Below the pieces are notes generated by a model. It was not told the DNA's origin. It did not search any database and worked only from the letters and a program-made list of their open reading frames with translations. A program made the position numbers and the translations under genes. DNA of 11,760 nt from Bacteroidota bacterium (GTDB lineage Bacteria; Bacteroidota; Bacteroidia; UKL13-3), in contig CANHRW010000044.1 in assembly GCA_947462865.1 (NCBI GenBank), forward strand, positions 1-11,760, in the 5' to 3' direction. Below, piece after piece: positions 1-7,695 of the stretch; the first letter of the stretch is position 1; each line of letters begins with the position of its first letter.

Positions 1-186
1 ATCAAAACTTAGTTTCAACTGTTCAGCATCAAACGCAATAATAGGGTAGCGATCATCTGTGTTATTCTTATACAATTGTACTGATTTAACTCTGCTGTCA
101 AAAACTTCATTTGAAAGCGCTGCACTACTTGTTTTTACAGAAACAACAAGTTGCAAAAAGAATATGAATTTGAAGAATTTAACCAT
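1..186 (-). CDS. Type IX secretion system plug protein, N-terminal fragment (DUF5103 family)
   Basis: The reading frame begins with ATG at 184-186 and stays open for 62 codons to the left edge, so only the N-terminus is present. Residues 1 to about 23 look like a signal peptide (MVKFFK, then a hydrophobic stretch ending in small residues). The mature start carries the family pattern: a strand reading SVQLYKN, then RYPIIAFD, then LKLSFD. This resembles the first domain of the DUF5103 proteins, described as the plug that closes the SprA translocon of the type IX secretion system. It would act at the outer membrane from the periplasmic side. Its start lies one base after the ccmB stop codon, so the two genes are probably co-transcribed and translationally coupled. 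The family call rests on a short stretch and on remembered motifs; a different secreted protein remains possible. Confidence 0.72.
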   Translation of the reverse strand, partial: MVKFFKFIFFLQLVVSVKTSSAALSNEVFDSRVKSVQLYKNNTDDRYPIIAFDAEQLKLSFD

Positions 187-187
187 A

Positions 188-844
188 TTACTCTTTCCAT
201 AGTGAGGGGAATAGCATATAAGCCAATCCAATCAGCAATCCATTAAAAATAAATAAAACAATCATGTCCTTTCCTATTTGTGAAGGGTCGGTACCATCCA
301 TAGCTCTTTTACAGGCTTTGATTAAAATCAATAACAAAGGAATAATTACAGGCAAACTCAAAACAGGCATTAACATGCTGCTATTTCCTGCCTTAGAAGC
401 AATGCCTGATATAAGGGTAAATGTGGCAGAAAAACCAATACAACCCAATAAAGATGCCAATAAATAATAGCCCATTATAGCAACAGGATTTCCCATTAAA
501 ATTGAATAAAAAAGTAAGCAAACCAAAGCAATAAGTCCGTTTAAAAAAGAATGGTATACGAATTTCGCAATCAATAAATTTTGCGGCTTTATCAGTTGGT
601 GGTAATATAAATTTTTACCCTTTGACTCAGCAATGAAGCTTTTAGAAATCGATTGAATTGAAACAAATACCATAATGAGCCAATATATGGCGTTCCATGC
701 CGGGTTGCTCAATATTTTTGCAGCCAAATACACAATCAGTACCGATGCCAAAACTTGCAATAGAATACCATTTATGGCATAGCGTTGCCTCCATTCGGTT
801 ATCAGTTCTTTTCTGATGAATTGTTTAACTTGGTATATTGACAT
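188..844 (-). CDS. ccmB: Heme exporter protein CcmB (cytochrome c maturation ABC permease)
   Basis: The product is a 218-residue integral membrane protein with about six hydrophobic segments, the usual size for CcmB. It is the permease of the CcmAB(C) ABC transporter that works with holo-CcmE release and heme handling during cytochrome c maturation in the inner membrane. Family features include the N-terminal RKELITEWRQRYAINGI (residues 11-27), the loop with SKSFIAESKGKNLYYHQL (67-84), and MLMPVLSLPVIIPLLL (157-172). The frame is open upstream to 1123, but the extra residues are not CcmB-like and overlap accC on the other strand, so the ATG at 842-844 is chosen. No Shine-Dalgarno precedes it, as usual in Bacteroidota. 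No ccmA or ccmC is visible in the window; the next gene downstream is the T9SS plug gene, one base away. Confidence 0.88.
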   Translation of the reverse strand: MSIYQVKQFIRKELITEWRQRYAINGILLQVLASVLIVYLAAKILSNPAWNAIYWLIMVFVSIQSISKSFIAESKGKNLYYHQLIKPQNLLIAKFVYHSFLNGLIALVCLLFYSILMGNPVAIMGYYLLASLLGCIGFSATFTLISGIASKAGNSSMLMPVLSLPVIIPLLLILIKACKRAMDGTDPSQIGKDMIVLFIFNGLLIGLAYMLFPSLWKE

Positions 845-952
845 GCAGGAGGTAAAAATAACCAAAAGCATAGACTTGAACAAAATTGCATACAAACATC
901 TTTCGGAAAATGTATTTTTGTTCAAATTTGTGATTAATTGTAAAAATGAAAA
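845..952. promoter_or_regulatory. Divergent intergenic promoter region between ccmB and accC
   Basis: This 108-base AT-rich gap separates two genes transcribed away from each other, so it should hold promoters for both. On the plus strand TATTTTTG at 913-920 matches the Bacteroidota -7 element TAnnTTTG exactly. A possible -33 TTG lies at 886-888, with 24 bases between, slightly long. For the minus strand, 893-900 reads GATGTTTG (one mismatch to TAnnTTTG), with a TTTG 22 bases upstream that is part of the palindrome CAAATTTG at 923-930. No open frame of note is present apart from the short upstream ATG before accC. The assignment is by consensus only. Confidence 0.45.
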
Positions 953-975
953 ATGAAAAAAATACTGGTAGCTAA
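946..975 (+). other. Possible leader ORF overlapping the accC start (9 codons)
   Basis: The bases before accC contain a tandem duplication of AAAAATG (942-948 and 949-955), which gives two ATG codons seven bases apart in different frames. The first ATG (946-948) opens a 9-codon frame, MKNEKNTGS, ending at TAA 973-975 inside accC. The second ATG (953-955) is the accC start. Both have nearly identical A-rich upstream contexts, which matter in Bacteroidota because Shine-Dalgarno pairing is largely absent. The arrangement is clear in the sequence; whether the first ATG is used is not known. Confidence 0.3.
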
Positions 976-2431
976 TAGAGGAGAAATTGCATTGCGTGTA
1001 ATGAGAACAGCTAAAGAAATGGGAATTAAAACCGTCGCTGTTTTCAGTGAAGCAGATAGAAAAGCATTGCATGTAAGGTATGCCGACGAAGCAGTTTGTA
1101 TAGGCCCACCTCCTAGTAGTCAAAGTTATTTATTGGGTGATAAAATTATTGCTGTTGCCAAACAAACAGGTGCAGATGCCATTCATCCAGGTTATGGATT
1201 CTTGAGTGAAAATGCCGACTTTGCCAGAAAAGTTGCTACTGCTGGTTTAATTTTCATAGGACCTTCTCCAGAATCGATGGAAAAAATGGGCGATAAAATC
1301 AGTGCCAAACAAACTGTGTCAGGGTTTGATGTTCCTCTGGTTCCAGGAACTAAAGAAGCGCTAAATGACATTGCATTAGGTAAGAAAATTGCCGACGATA
1401 TAGGATACCCTGTTTTAATCAAGGCTTCTGCTGGAGGTGGAGGAAAAGGAATGCGCGTAGTTGAAAACGCAGCAGGTTTTGAATCAGCCATTCAAATGGC
1501 ACAGTCTGAAGCCTTAAACGCATTTGGTGACGACAGTGTATTTATAGAAAAATATGTAGGATCACCGAAGCATATAGAAATCCAAATTTTAGGTGACCAA
1601 CATGGCAATATTGTCTATTTATTTGAAAGAGAATGTAGCATTCAAAGAAGACACCAAAAACTCATAGAAGAAGCACCTTCAAGTTGCTTAACACCTGAAA
1701 TCAGAAAGAAAATGGGTGAAGCAGCTGTAAACGTTGCTAAGGCTTGTAATTATTATGGGGCGGGAACCGTTGAATTTTTAGCAGATGAACAGCTCAATTT
1801 CTATTTTTTAGAAATGAATACCCGCTTGCAAGTAGAACATCCGGTAACTGAACAAATAGTCGGTTTAGATTTGGTAAAAGAACAAATAAGAATTGCTAAC
1901 GGCGAAAAACTCGGTTATTCGCAAGCTGATTTGAAAATCCATGGACATGCCATTGAACTGAGAGTTTGTGCTGAAGACCCTCTTAATAACTTCTTACCAG
2001 ATATTGGCAAATTGATCTCATACAAAACACCTCAGGGTTATGGTGTGCGGGTAGATGATTCATTTGAAGCAGGCATGGAAATTCCTATTCAGTATGACCC
2101 AATGATTGCCAAATTAATTTGTTTTGGCAAAACAAGAGAAGAAGCCATTAACAGAATGAAAAGAGCTATTTCAGACTACCAAATAACAGGTATTCAGACA
2201 ACATTGTCTTTTGGGCAATTTGCCTTAAACCATCCAGCATTTGTTGAAGGACATTTTGACACCAAATTTATAGATACCTATTTTAGACCTGAACTACTTG
2301 AAAATTCAAGCGAAAATTTAAATGAGGCTACTGCATACTTAAGTGGCTACTTGTACAATAAAAAATCAAAAACTGAAGCAGCTCATACCATTCAAGGCAG
2401 TATAAGTAACTGGCGTTTACAGAGAAAATAA
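953..2431 (+). CDS. accC: Biotin carboxylase subunit of an acetyl-/acyl-CoA carboxylase
   Basis: The 492-residue protein catalyses ATP-dependent carboxylation of biotin on a carrier protein, the first half-reaction of acetyl- or propionyl-CoA carboxylase, in the cytoplasm. The N-terminal fold opens with KKILVANRGEIALRVMRTAK. The ATP-grasp domain has Lys115 (GDK), Lys157, the glycine loop GGGGKGM (161-167), and HQK with Lys236. The catalytic block EMNTRLQVEHPVTE spans 287-300, with Glu287, Asn289, Arg291 and Glu295. Arg337 in ELRVCAEDP matches E. coli Arg338. The protein is about 40 residues longer than E. coli AccC. The tail (about 445-492, ending SNWRLQRK) resembles the linker that leads into the BT domain of propionyl-CoA carboxylase alpha chains, but no BT barrel or biotinyl (AMKM) domain follows. 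A separate carrier protein and carboxyltransferase must therefore be encoded elsewhere. True substrate (acetyl- versus propionyl- or methylcrotonyl-CoA) cannot be decided here. Confidence 0.93.
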   Translation: MKKILVANRGEIALRVMRTAKEMGIKTVAVFSEADRKALHVRYADEAVCIGPPPSSQSYLLGDKIIAVAKQTGADAIHPGYGFLSENADFARKVATAGLIFIGPSPESMEKMGDKISAKQTVSGFDVPLVPGTKEALNDIALGKKIADDIGYPVLIKASAGGGGKGMRVVENAAGFESAIQMAQSEALNAFGDDSVFIEKYVGSPKHIEIQILGDQHGNIVYLFERECSIQRRHQKLIEEAPSSCLTPEIRKKMGEAAVNVAKACNYYGAGTVEFLADEQLNFYFLEMNTRLQVEHPVTEQIVGLDLVKEQIRIANGEKLGYSQADLKIHGHAIELRVCAEDPLNNFLPDIGKLISYKTPQGYGVRVDDSFEAGMEIPIQYDPMIAKLICFGKTREEAINRMKRAISDYQITGIQTTLSFGQFALNHPAFVEGHFDTKFIDTYFRPELLENSSENLNEATAYLSGYLYNKKSKTEAAHTIQGSISNWRLQRK

Positions 2432-2432
2432 C

Positions 2433-3803
2433 ATGGGGTATCGCATTCAATCTATACACATCAAACAACTACTCCCAATATACTTGGTTGTGGGTATTTT
2501 GCTCTTTTGTGCTAAGATAAATTTGCATGCTCAAACCAAAACCATTTTAGATTCTAAACAATTGGGGTTGTATTGTCATGATTATATAGACTTAAATGAA
2601 CATGGTTTTTTACTCAAATACAATAAGTATTTAGATGATGCAAGAGGAACCGGAAAAGGAGCTGGCATACAAGAAACTTTCTTTTACTACAGTAAAGATT
2701 TACTAAAAAATGCCACCTTTAGAATGAATTGTTCTGGGGAAATTTCTGTTTTTGCTAACGATAACTATCTTCTATTAGTTGACCGAATAGAGGAAACTTA
2801 TCACATGAAACTTATAGATTATGCCGGAAAAGAAGTAAAAAGCTTCATTGTAAGTATTGCTGATATTGGTTTAAGCCAAGATTTGATTGCAAGAACAACC
2901 CTTACTTCTTTCAACAGACTTCTTTTGGAAGTTTACGATAGCCGCGAAGAATTACATTTATTTGAATACGACCTTTTTAATACTGATAAAAAAGGATTTT
3001 ATGAAATAGACAATGCTTTCCCTTCTTCCAATCCTTTTGAGAAGATGAAAGTTGGTCCTTGGAATTATTTAACAGCTAACAATCAATTCCATATTCTTTT
3101 AAGAAGGGGTTCAAATGCAGAATATGAACCTACTTCTTTAGCTTATCATTTGTTATTTTACAATGAGCGTTTTCAACTCAACAAAGAATTACTTATTGAT
3201 AATTTATTATATCCCGGAGAATCATTGTTTGGAAAAGAAGCCAATGTTACACTTAATAAAAAAACACAAACCATTGTTATAGGAGCAAATATCATTAAAG
3301 ACAATAAGCCTTTTGTATTGGTGTGCAATTATGGATTTCAAAACCAATCTAATATTTTAACGTTGTTTTGGCGTAAATTGATTCCAGTTATTCACAACAA
3401 CAAGTTTAAATTAATTGATTTCGATGGCTATTCAAGTCCATTACCTCCCGAGGTTAGGAATCAAGGAAACAGAATAGAAATCAGTTTGTACAAAGCCAGA
3501 ACTTCTATTCAAGAAGAGGGCCTAAACCAATTGATTACCCTAAATGAACAAGGTGAGTTACTTTTTAACCAAATTCAAATGGGTACCTACGACCAATTGA
3601 ACTTAGATGGTTATTGTGTAGACAACGACAATTTGTATAACCGGATCAAAACACTACAAATGAACCAAACTTTAAAAAAATATTGCGAGCAAACGGGTTC
3701 AGAGGCCCTAGATATGAATTACACAGATACTGGAGATGAACTGCTTGTCATTAGGGAAAACAAAATCAAACAAGTTTTAATGTATTTTTTTAGATCTAAG
3801 TAA
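2433..3803 (+). CDS. Secreted protein of unknown function, coupled to accC
   Basis: I do not recognise this 456-residue protein. Residues 1 to about 33 form a signal peptide: Arg and Lys in the first 11 residues, hydrophobic core LLPIYLVVGILLF, and a probable cleavage at LHA|Q near residue 33. There is no good lipobox, since Cys26 follows Phe and lies inside the core. The remainder is rich in aromatic residues, Asn and Leu. It alternates short strand-like hydrophobic runs (GFLLKYNKYLD, NYLLLVDRIE, RLLLEVYDS, HILLRR) with polar turns, suggesting an all-beta fold such as a propeller, but no WD, Kelch or NHL signature is visible. I see no T9SS C-terminal sorting domain; the end is KQVLMYFFRSK. 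The start is one base after the accC stop (TAA-C-ATG), so translation is probably coupled. Location would be periplasmic or surface. Function and any link to carboxylation are unknown. Confidence 0.75.
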   Translation: MGYRIQSIHIKQLLPIYLVVGILLFCAKINLHAQTKTILDSKQLGLYCHDYIDLNEHGFLLKYNKYLDDARGTGKGAGIQETFFYYSKDLLKNATFRMNCSGEISVFANDNYLLLVDRIEETYHMKLIDYAGKEVKSFIVSIADIGLSQDLIARTTLTSFNRLLLEVYDSREELHLFEYDLFNTDKKGFYEIDNAFPSSNPFEKMKVGPWNYLTANNQFHILLRRGSNAEYEPTSLAYHLLFYNERFQLNKELLIDNLLYPGESLFGKEANVTLNKKTQTIVIGANIIKDNKPFVLVCNYGFQNQSNILTLFWRKLIPVIHNNKFKLIDFDGYSSPLPPEVRNQGNRIEISLYKARTSIQEEGLNQLITLNEQGELLFNQIQMGTYDQLNLDGYCVDNDNLYNRIKTLQMNQTLKKYCEQTGSEALDMNYTDTGDELLVIRENKIKQVLMYFFRSK

Positions 3804-3869
3804 TCGTATTTTCTTAACAATACCTTTTAAAATGCCTCTCATTCATGAATTATTTAGTTACCATTGTAT

Positions 3870-5069
3870 ATGATTCGTACAGAACAAATTAGCGCAATAG
3901 CGCAATCATTAGAAGCAGATATAATTGCAATTAGAAGGCATATTCACCAAAATCCCGAACTCTCATTTCAGGAATTCGAAACAGCAGCATTTGTAACTGA
4001 GAAACTAAAATCATTTGGTATAAATACGATAAATAGTATTGCAGAAACTGGCATTGTTGCCATCATAGAAGGTAAAGAACCCAAATCAAAAACAATCGCC
4101 TTAAGGGCTGATTTAGACGCTTTACCCATTCAAGAATTAACCAATGTTGATTACCGTTCTCAACATGCCGGTATCATGCATGCCTGTGGTCATGATGTGC
4201 ATACAGCTTGTCTATTAGGTGCAGCTAAAATATTGAACGATACCAAAATGGAATGGACAGGTACTATCAAATTAATTTTTCAGCCTGGCGAAGAAAAATT
4301 ACCTGGTGGTGCCAGTATGCTCATTCAAGAAAAGGTGTTGGAATCTCCTCAAGTTGAAACAATAATTGGCCAACATGTAATGCCTTTTTTACCAGTTGGC
4401 ACTGTTGGTTTCAGGTCAGGTTTATATATGGCTAGTTCCGATGAATTGTATATTGAAATTATAGGTAAAGGTGGACATGGTGCAATGCCACATTTATGTT
4501 TAGATCCAGTACCAGTAGCAGCTCAAATCATCCTTGCTTTGCAACAATTGATTTCCAGAAAAAATAACCCATTGGTACCTAGTGTACTTACTATTGGAAA
4601 AATCATTGCAAATGGAGCAACCAATGTCATTCCAGACCGCGTGCATTTAGAAGGTACTTTCCGCACATTTGATGAAACTTGGAGAACAAATGCCCACAAA
4701 GAAATTGAACAAACCTGTCAACAAATTGCAAAAGCATTTGGCCAAGAAGCTGTCGTGAATATTGTAAAAGGATATCCATTTTTAAACAACAACCCTGAAC
4801 TCACACAAAGAGCCAAAAATGCAGCCATTGCCTACTTAGGAGCTGAACGGGTTGTAGATTTAGATGCCTGGATGGCTTCTGAAGACTTTGCCTATTATAG
4901 CCAATTAATACCCGCTACATTTTACAGATTAGGTACTGCAAACCCCGAAAATGGTATTGTACATGGTGTTCACAATCCAATGTTTAATGTAGATGAAGCT
5001 GCATTAAAAATTGGTGCAGGATTAATGGCGTGGATTGCTATACAAGAATTAGAAAATTTAAAAAGTTAA
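3870..5069 (+). CDS. M20 family metallopeptidase / N-acyl-amino acid amidohydrolase
   Basis: The 399-residue cytoplasmic enzyme belongs to the M20D amidohydrolases (hippurate hydrolase, IAA-amino acid hydrolase and AmhX-like), which cut N-acyl bonds of amino acids with a metal centre. Visible motifs are IRRHIHQNPELSFQE at the start, LRADLDALPIQE, MHACGHDVHTA with Cys106 and His108, FQPGEE with Glu141/Glu142, GQHVMP with His169, the dimerisation-domain entry GKGGHGAMPH, MASEDFAYY with Glu338, and HNPMFNVDE with His368. Together these supply the expected metal ligands and catalytic base. The length is normal and no signal peptide is present. A TTG two codons upstream could also start the frame, but the ATG at 3870-3872 is preferred. 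A 66-base gap separates it from the secreted protein gene. Its last 12 bases overlap the end of the DUF5686 gene on the other strand. The precise substrate cannot be inferred. Confidence 0.9.
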   Translation: MIRTEQISAIAQSLEADIIAIRRHIHQNPELSFQEFETAAFVTEKLKSFGINTINSIAETGIVAIIEGKEPKSKTIALRADLDALPIQELTNVDYRSQHAGIMHACGHDVHTACLLGAAKILNDTKMEWTGTIKLIFQPGEEKLPGGASMLIQEKVLESPQVETIIGQHVMPFLPVGTVGFRSGLYMASSDELYIEIIGKGGHGAMPHLCLDPVPVAAQIILALQQLISRKNNPLVPSVLTIGKIIANGATNVIPDRVHLEGTFRTFDETWRTNAHKEIEQTCQQIAKAFGQEAVVNIVKGYPFLNNNPELTQRAKNAAIAYLGAERVVDLDAWMASEDFAYYSQLIPATFYRLGTANPENGIVHGVHNPMFNVDEAALKIGAGLMAWIAIQELENLKS

Positions 5070-7685
5070 TGGAAGAGTCAAGTTTAATCTGAAACCCCAA
5101 TCTTGGTATGTTGAATTGAAATAATTTGCATACAAATAACAATCAAATACCTTAAAAACATTTACAATACCATAACCTATTTCGGTGTATTTATGGTATT
5201 CAGGAGTTGCTAAAAAATTAATTTTAATCGCCTCTTTGAATGTTGTTTGATTGAGATAAGGCAATCTCAATAAAGCCAAGCGTTTCAATTGTAATTCCAT
5301 TTTCCCCATCACAAATTGCTTATTGGTAGAATACATATAAAATGGAAGGTTAAAAAACCTATTTCGGCTTTCATCATTCATAAACCAAGTCGTATTGCCA
5401 TCGAAAGAAAAATAATCGGGGAAATTGAGGGTCCTGGTTTGTAAAAACTTACCCATTTCAATCACATATCTTAGTTCCAACCAATGTCTCAAATGTACTT
5501 GCTGATTTACTTTCAAATTGATTTTAGTAAAATTTAAATCAGCGCCCCAAATACCCGGTAACGACTTGTTCAACTCCATTGAGATTGCTGGATACTCCGA
5601 TGGAATAATTAGGTATTTTCCATTACGTTTTAAAATGAATTGACCAAACTTCCACTCAAAACCCAATTTGAGGTTACACAATTGATACGTACTGAAATCG
5701 AGCGAACGTAAAAAAGGACCATCTCCTGTTTCATTGTTTGGAGTAATGGCCATTTTCTTTTGCGCTAATTGCTCATACCTGTAACAATTCTCAAGACGAT
5801 TGCGGTTGCCTATTTTAAATTCTCCATGTATCACAAACGATGGCATAAGAGGCTTACTAATTTTTATTTTGAAATAATCTTCCTGAAACAATCGGGTATT
5901 GTTGCTATGGTAAAATATGAGTTGAAATGCATTTGGTAAGGCACTGGCACCATAAGGGTTAAAATCTTTCAGCACAGAACCTAATTCTAAAAGAAATTGC
6001 TGTTGGGGCGCGTTTTTATCTATTCGTTCAATAGAAAAAACACCATTAAATGCTTTTCGTTCAAATGGAATTGAACCCATCAATCCAAAGGTCCAATGTT
6101 TGTTTTGAACGGAAGCCGTTTGAAATTTACTGATTAACTTTACTCCCCAACCATCAACCGTATTTAAAAACAAACCTTTTAGTGGAGACTGCCAATATCC
6201 ACTTATTTTATTAGTGTCTTTTGGTGTATATGTTCCATTAAACAATAAACCCAATTGAATTCCACTTTTTTTCATGGTATAATTGTCACTGGTATCTTTT
6301 TTAAACACTGTACTATCTGCAATTGCATAAGCAATATTTTCTTGTTCATCTAAAGCAACTGTTCTGTTTTTATTCCAATACAAACTGTCTTTGTAAAGTG
6401 CAGTTGAATCAATACTTAACGCACTGCTATCAATCACTAATCTTACTTTTTGATTGCGTTCCGCATCTTTTTTAATTTGAGCCAACACACGCAACATCTC
6501 TAATTTAGAAGGATTTGATTTTTTACCCAATTCCTTTACCATTTTCTCCTGTTTAGTTTGTGCTTTAGATTGCATTTGATTCAATTGGGTTTCAGCTTGC
6601 CAATCATGTTTTAAATTGGGATTTAAATGAATTCGATAGGCTGACAATGCGGCCAAATAATGAAATTTGGCTTTAAACCCAATCATTGCCCCCTTGAATT
6701 CAAAATCGTAAGAAACAGGCATCCAAACAGTTGGATAAGTTGAAATTGGCGAAAATTTAGCCTTAGAACTGACCTCAAATTGGTTTCCTTTGTTGGTTAA
6801 GTTCAACGAATGAATACACCACAATTGATCTATAATATAAATTGATCCTTCATAAACATCTGATCCCGCTCGTTTTGGAGTTACTCTAATTTTATTGACT
6901 TCAACGCCTGCATCTATAAAACTTCCTTCATAGGTAAAATCATATACAGAAAAAGCTTGGGGTGAAAGCGGAGAAACCAATTCTTGATTAGATGTATTGT
7001 AAAAACTTCCTCTTACCATCTTCATTGGTTCTGGTGCCGATTCTAATTTCATATTTGATTTCAAAGACAAGACATGTTCTTGGTATGTATTGGGTTGATA
7101 AAACGTTAATTCATTCACACTTTCTGTAAGCATGGGCTTGTCTTCTTCTATATTTGAATTGCGCATTATTTTTTTGAAGAAACCAGGAATCTTTTCAAAA
7201 TTTCCATTTCCTTTTAAATAGACTTTGGCTTTATAGGTGAGTACTTGCCTTCTATAATAAGGGGCCATTGCAATGGCCTTTCGCATGATATAAACAGCAG
7301 GGTTCTTTTGATTTGCCCTAACAGTCATTTCATTCAATTGATATGTTTGAGGCCATAAAACCACATTCACTTGTTTAATTTGATCTGAACTGATATCCAG
7401 ATTCATTTTAACTGTTTGGTAGTCGATGGCATGTATAGCCAGTTGATAATTTCCAGGATGTAATTTCAGTTCAAAATACCCATCTTGATTGCTAAAAGTA
7501 TTGAGATTAGTATCCTTTACGCTTACGGTGATATATGACAAAGGTGTTCCCTTTTGGTCTGTGATTAATCCCTGTAATGTTTGGGCCAAAGTTTGTGAGG
7601 AAAAAAGACCAGTCAAGCAAACTAAGAGCAATTTGCCGAGTGTAGTGAAACTAAAAAAATGAAGTTTTGGCTTAAACACAGCCAA
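5058..7685 (-). CDS. DUF5686 outer-membrane protein with carboxypeptidase regulatory-like domain
   Basis: The product has 875 residues. Residues 1 to about 35 are a signal peptide (hydrophobic LGKLLLVCLTGLF, cleavage near TLAQ). A carboxypeptidase-D regulatory-like beta-sandwich follows at about 37-112 (LQGLITDQKGTPLSYITVSV, then the NQDGYFELKLHPGNYQL turn). The DUF5686 region runs from about 125 (PAVYIMRKAIAMAPYYRRQ) to the C-terminus. The C-terminal half is made of amphipathic strand-like repeats and ends in LNLTLPLTF, a terminal Phe typical of outer-membrane barrels. The overall plan recalls TonB-receptor-like envelope proteins, but no plug domain is seen and the function of DUF5686 is not established to my knowledge. 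The frame has no suitable ATG: only TTG at 7683-7685 or GTG at 7677-7679 gives a complete signal peptide; the nearby ATG at 7687-7689 is out of frame. It lies 10 bases after rsmG, hence the same operon. Confidence 0.85.
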   Translation of the reverse strand: MAVFKPKLHFFSFTTLGKLLLVCLTGLFSSQTLAQTLQGLITDQKGTPLSYITVSVKDTNLNTFSNQDGYFELKLHPGNYQLAIHAIDYQTVKMNLDISSDQIKQVNVVLWPQTYQLNEMTVRANQKNPAVYIMRKAIAMAPYYRRQVLTYKAKVYLKGNGNFEKIPGFFKKIMRNSNIEEDKPMLTESVNELTFYQPNTYQEHVLSLKSNMKLESAPEPMKMVRGSFYNTSNQELVSPLSPQAFSVYDFTYEGSFIDAGVEVNKIRVTPKRAGSDVYEGSIYIIDQLWCIHSLNLTNKGNQFEVSSKAKFSPISTYPTVWMPVSYDFEFKGAMIGFKAKFHYLAALSAYRIHLNPNLKHDWQAETQLNQMQSKAQTKQEKMVKELGKKSNPSKLEMLRVLAQIKKDAERNQKVRLVIDSSALSIDSTALYKDSLYWNKNRTVALDEQENIAYAIADSTVFKKDTSDNYTMKKSGIQLGLLFNGTYTPKDTNKISGYWQSPLKGLFLNTVDGWGVKLISKFQTASVQNKHWTFGLMGSIPFERKAFNGVFSIERIDKNAPQQQFLLELGSVLKDFNPYGASALPNAFQLIFYHSNNTRLFQEDYFKIKISKPLMPSFVIHGEFKIGNRNRLENCYRYEQLAQKKMAITPNNETGDGPFLRSLDFSTYQLCNLKLGFEWKFGQFILKRNGKYLIIPSEYPAISMELNKSLPGIWGADLNFTKINLKVNQQVHLRHWLELRYVIEMGKFLQTRTLNFPDYFSFDGNTTWFMNDESRNRFFNLPFYMYSTNKQFVMGKMELQLKRLALLRLPYLNQTTFKEAIKINFLATPEYHKYTEIGYGIVNVFKVFDCYLYANYFNSTYQDWGFRLNLTLPLTF

Positions 7686-7695
7686 ACATAATCAA

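Noticed and set aside
264..467. Open frame on the plus strand (67 codons)
   Set aside because: It is antisense to conserved ccmB sequence and has no recognisable features of its own.
845..1123. N-terminal extension of the ccmB frame by 93 residues
   Set aside because: The extra residues are Cys/Phe/Ser-rich, unlike CcmB, and are antisense to the conserved start of accC; the 218-residue form matches the family length.
1192..1491. Open frame on the minus strand (99 codons)
   Set aside because: It is antisense to the ATP-grasp part of accC; its composition reflects the opposite strand of conserved codons.
2508..2513. Lipobox at Cys26 of the unrecognised secreted protein
   Set aside because: The residues before it are Leu-Leu-Phe, and Phe at -1 is not accepted in lipoboxes; a signal peptidase I site near LHA|Q fits better.
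3806..3828. GTATT / AATAC hairpin followed by CTTTT after the secreted protein gene, as a terminator
   Set aside because: The stem is only five mostly A/T pairs with an 8-base loop and a short T-run; such structures arise by chance in this AT-rich DNA.
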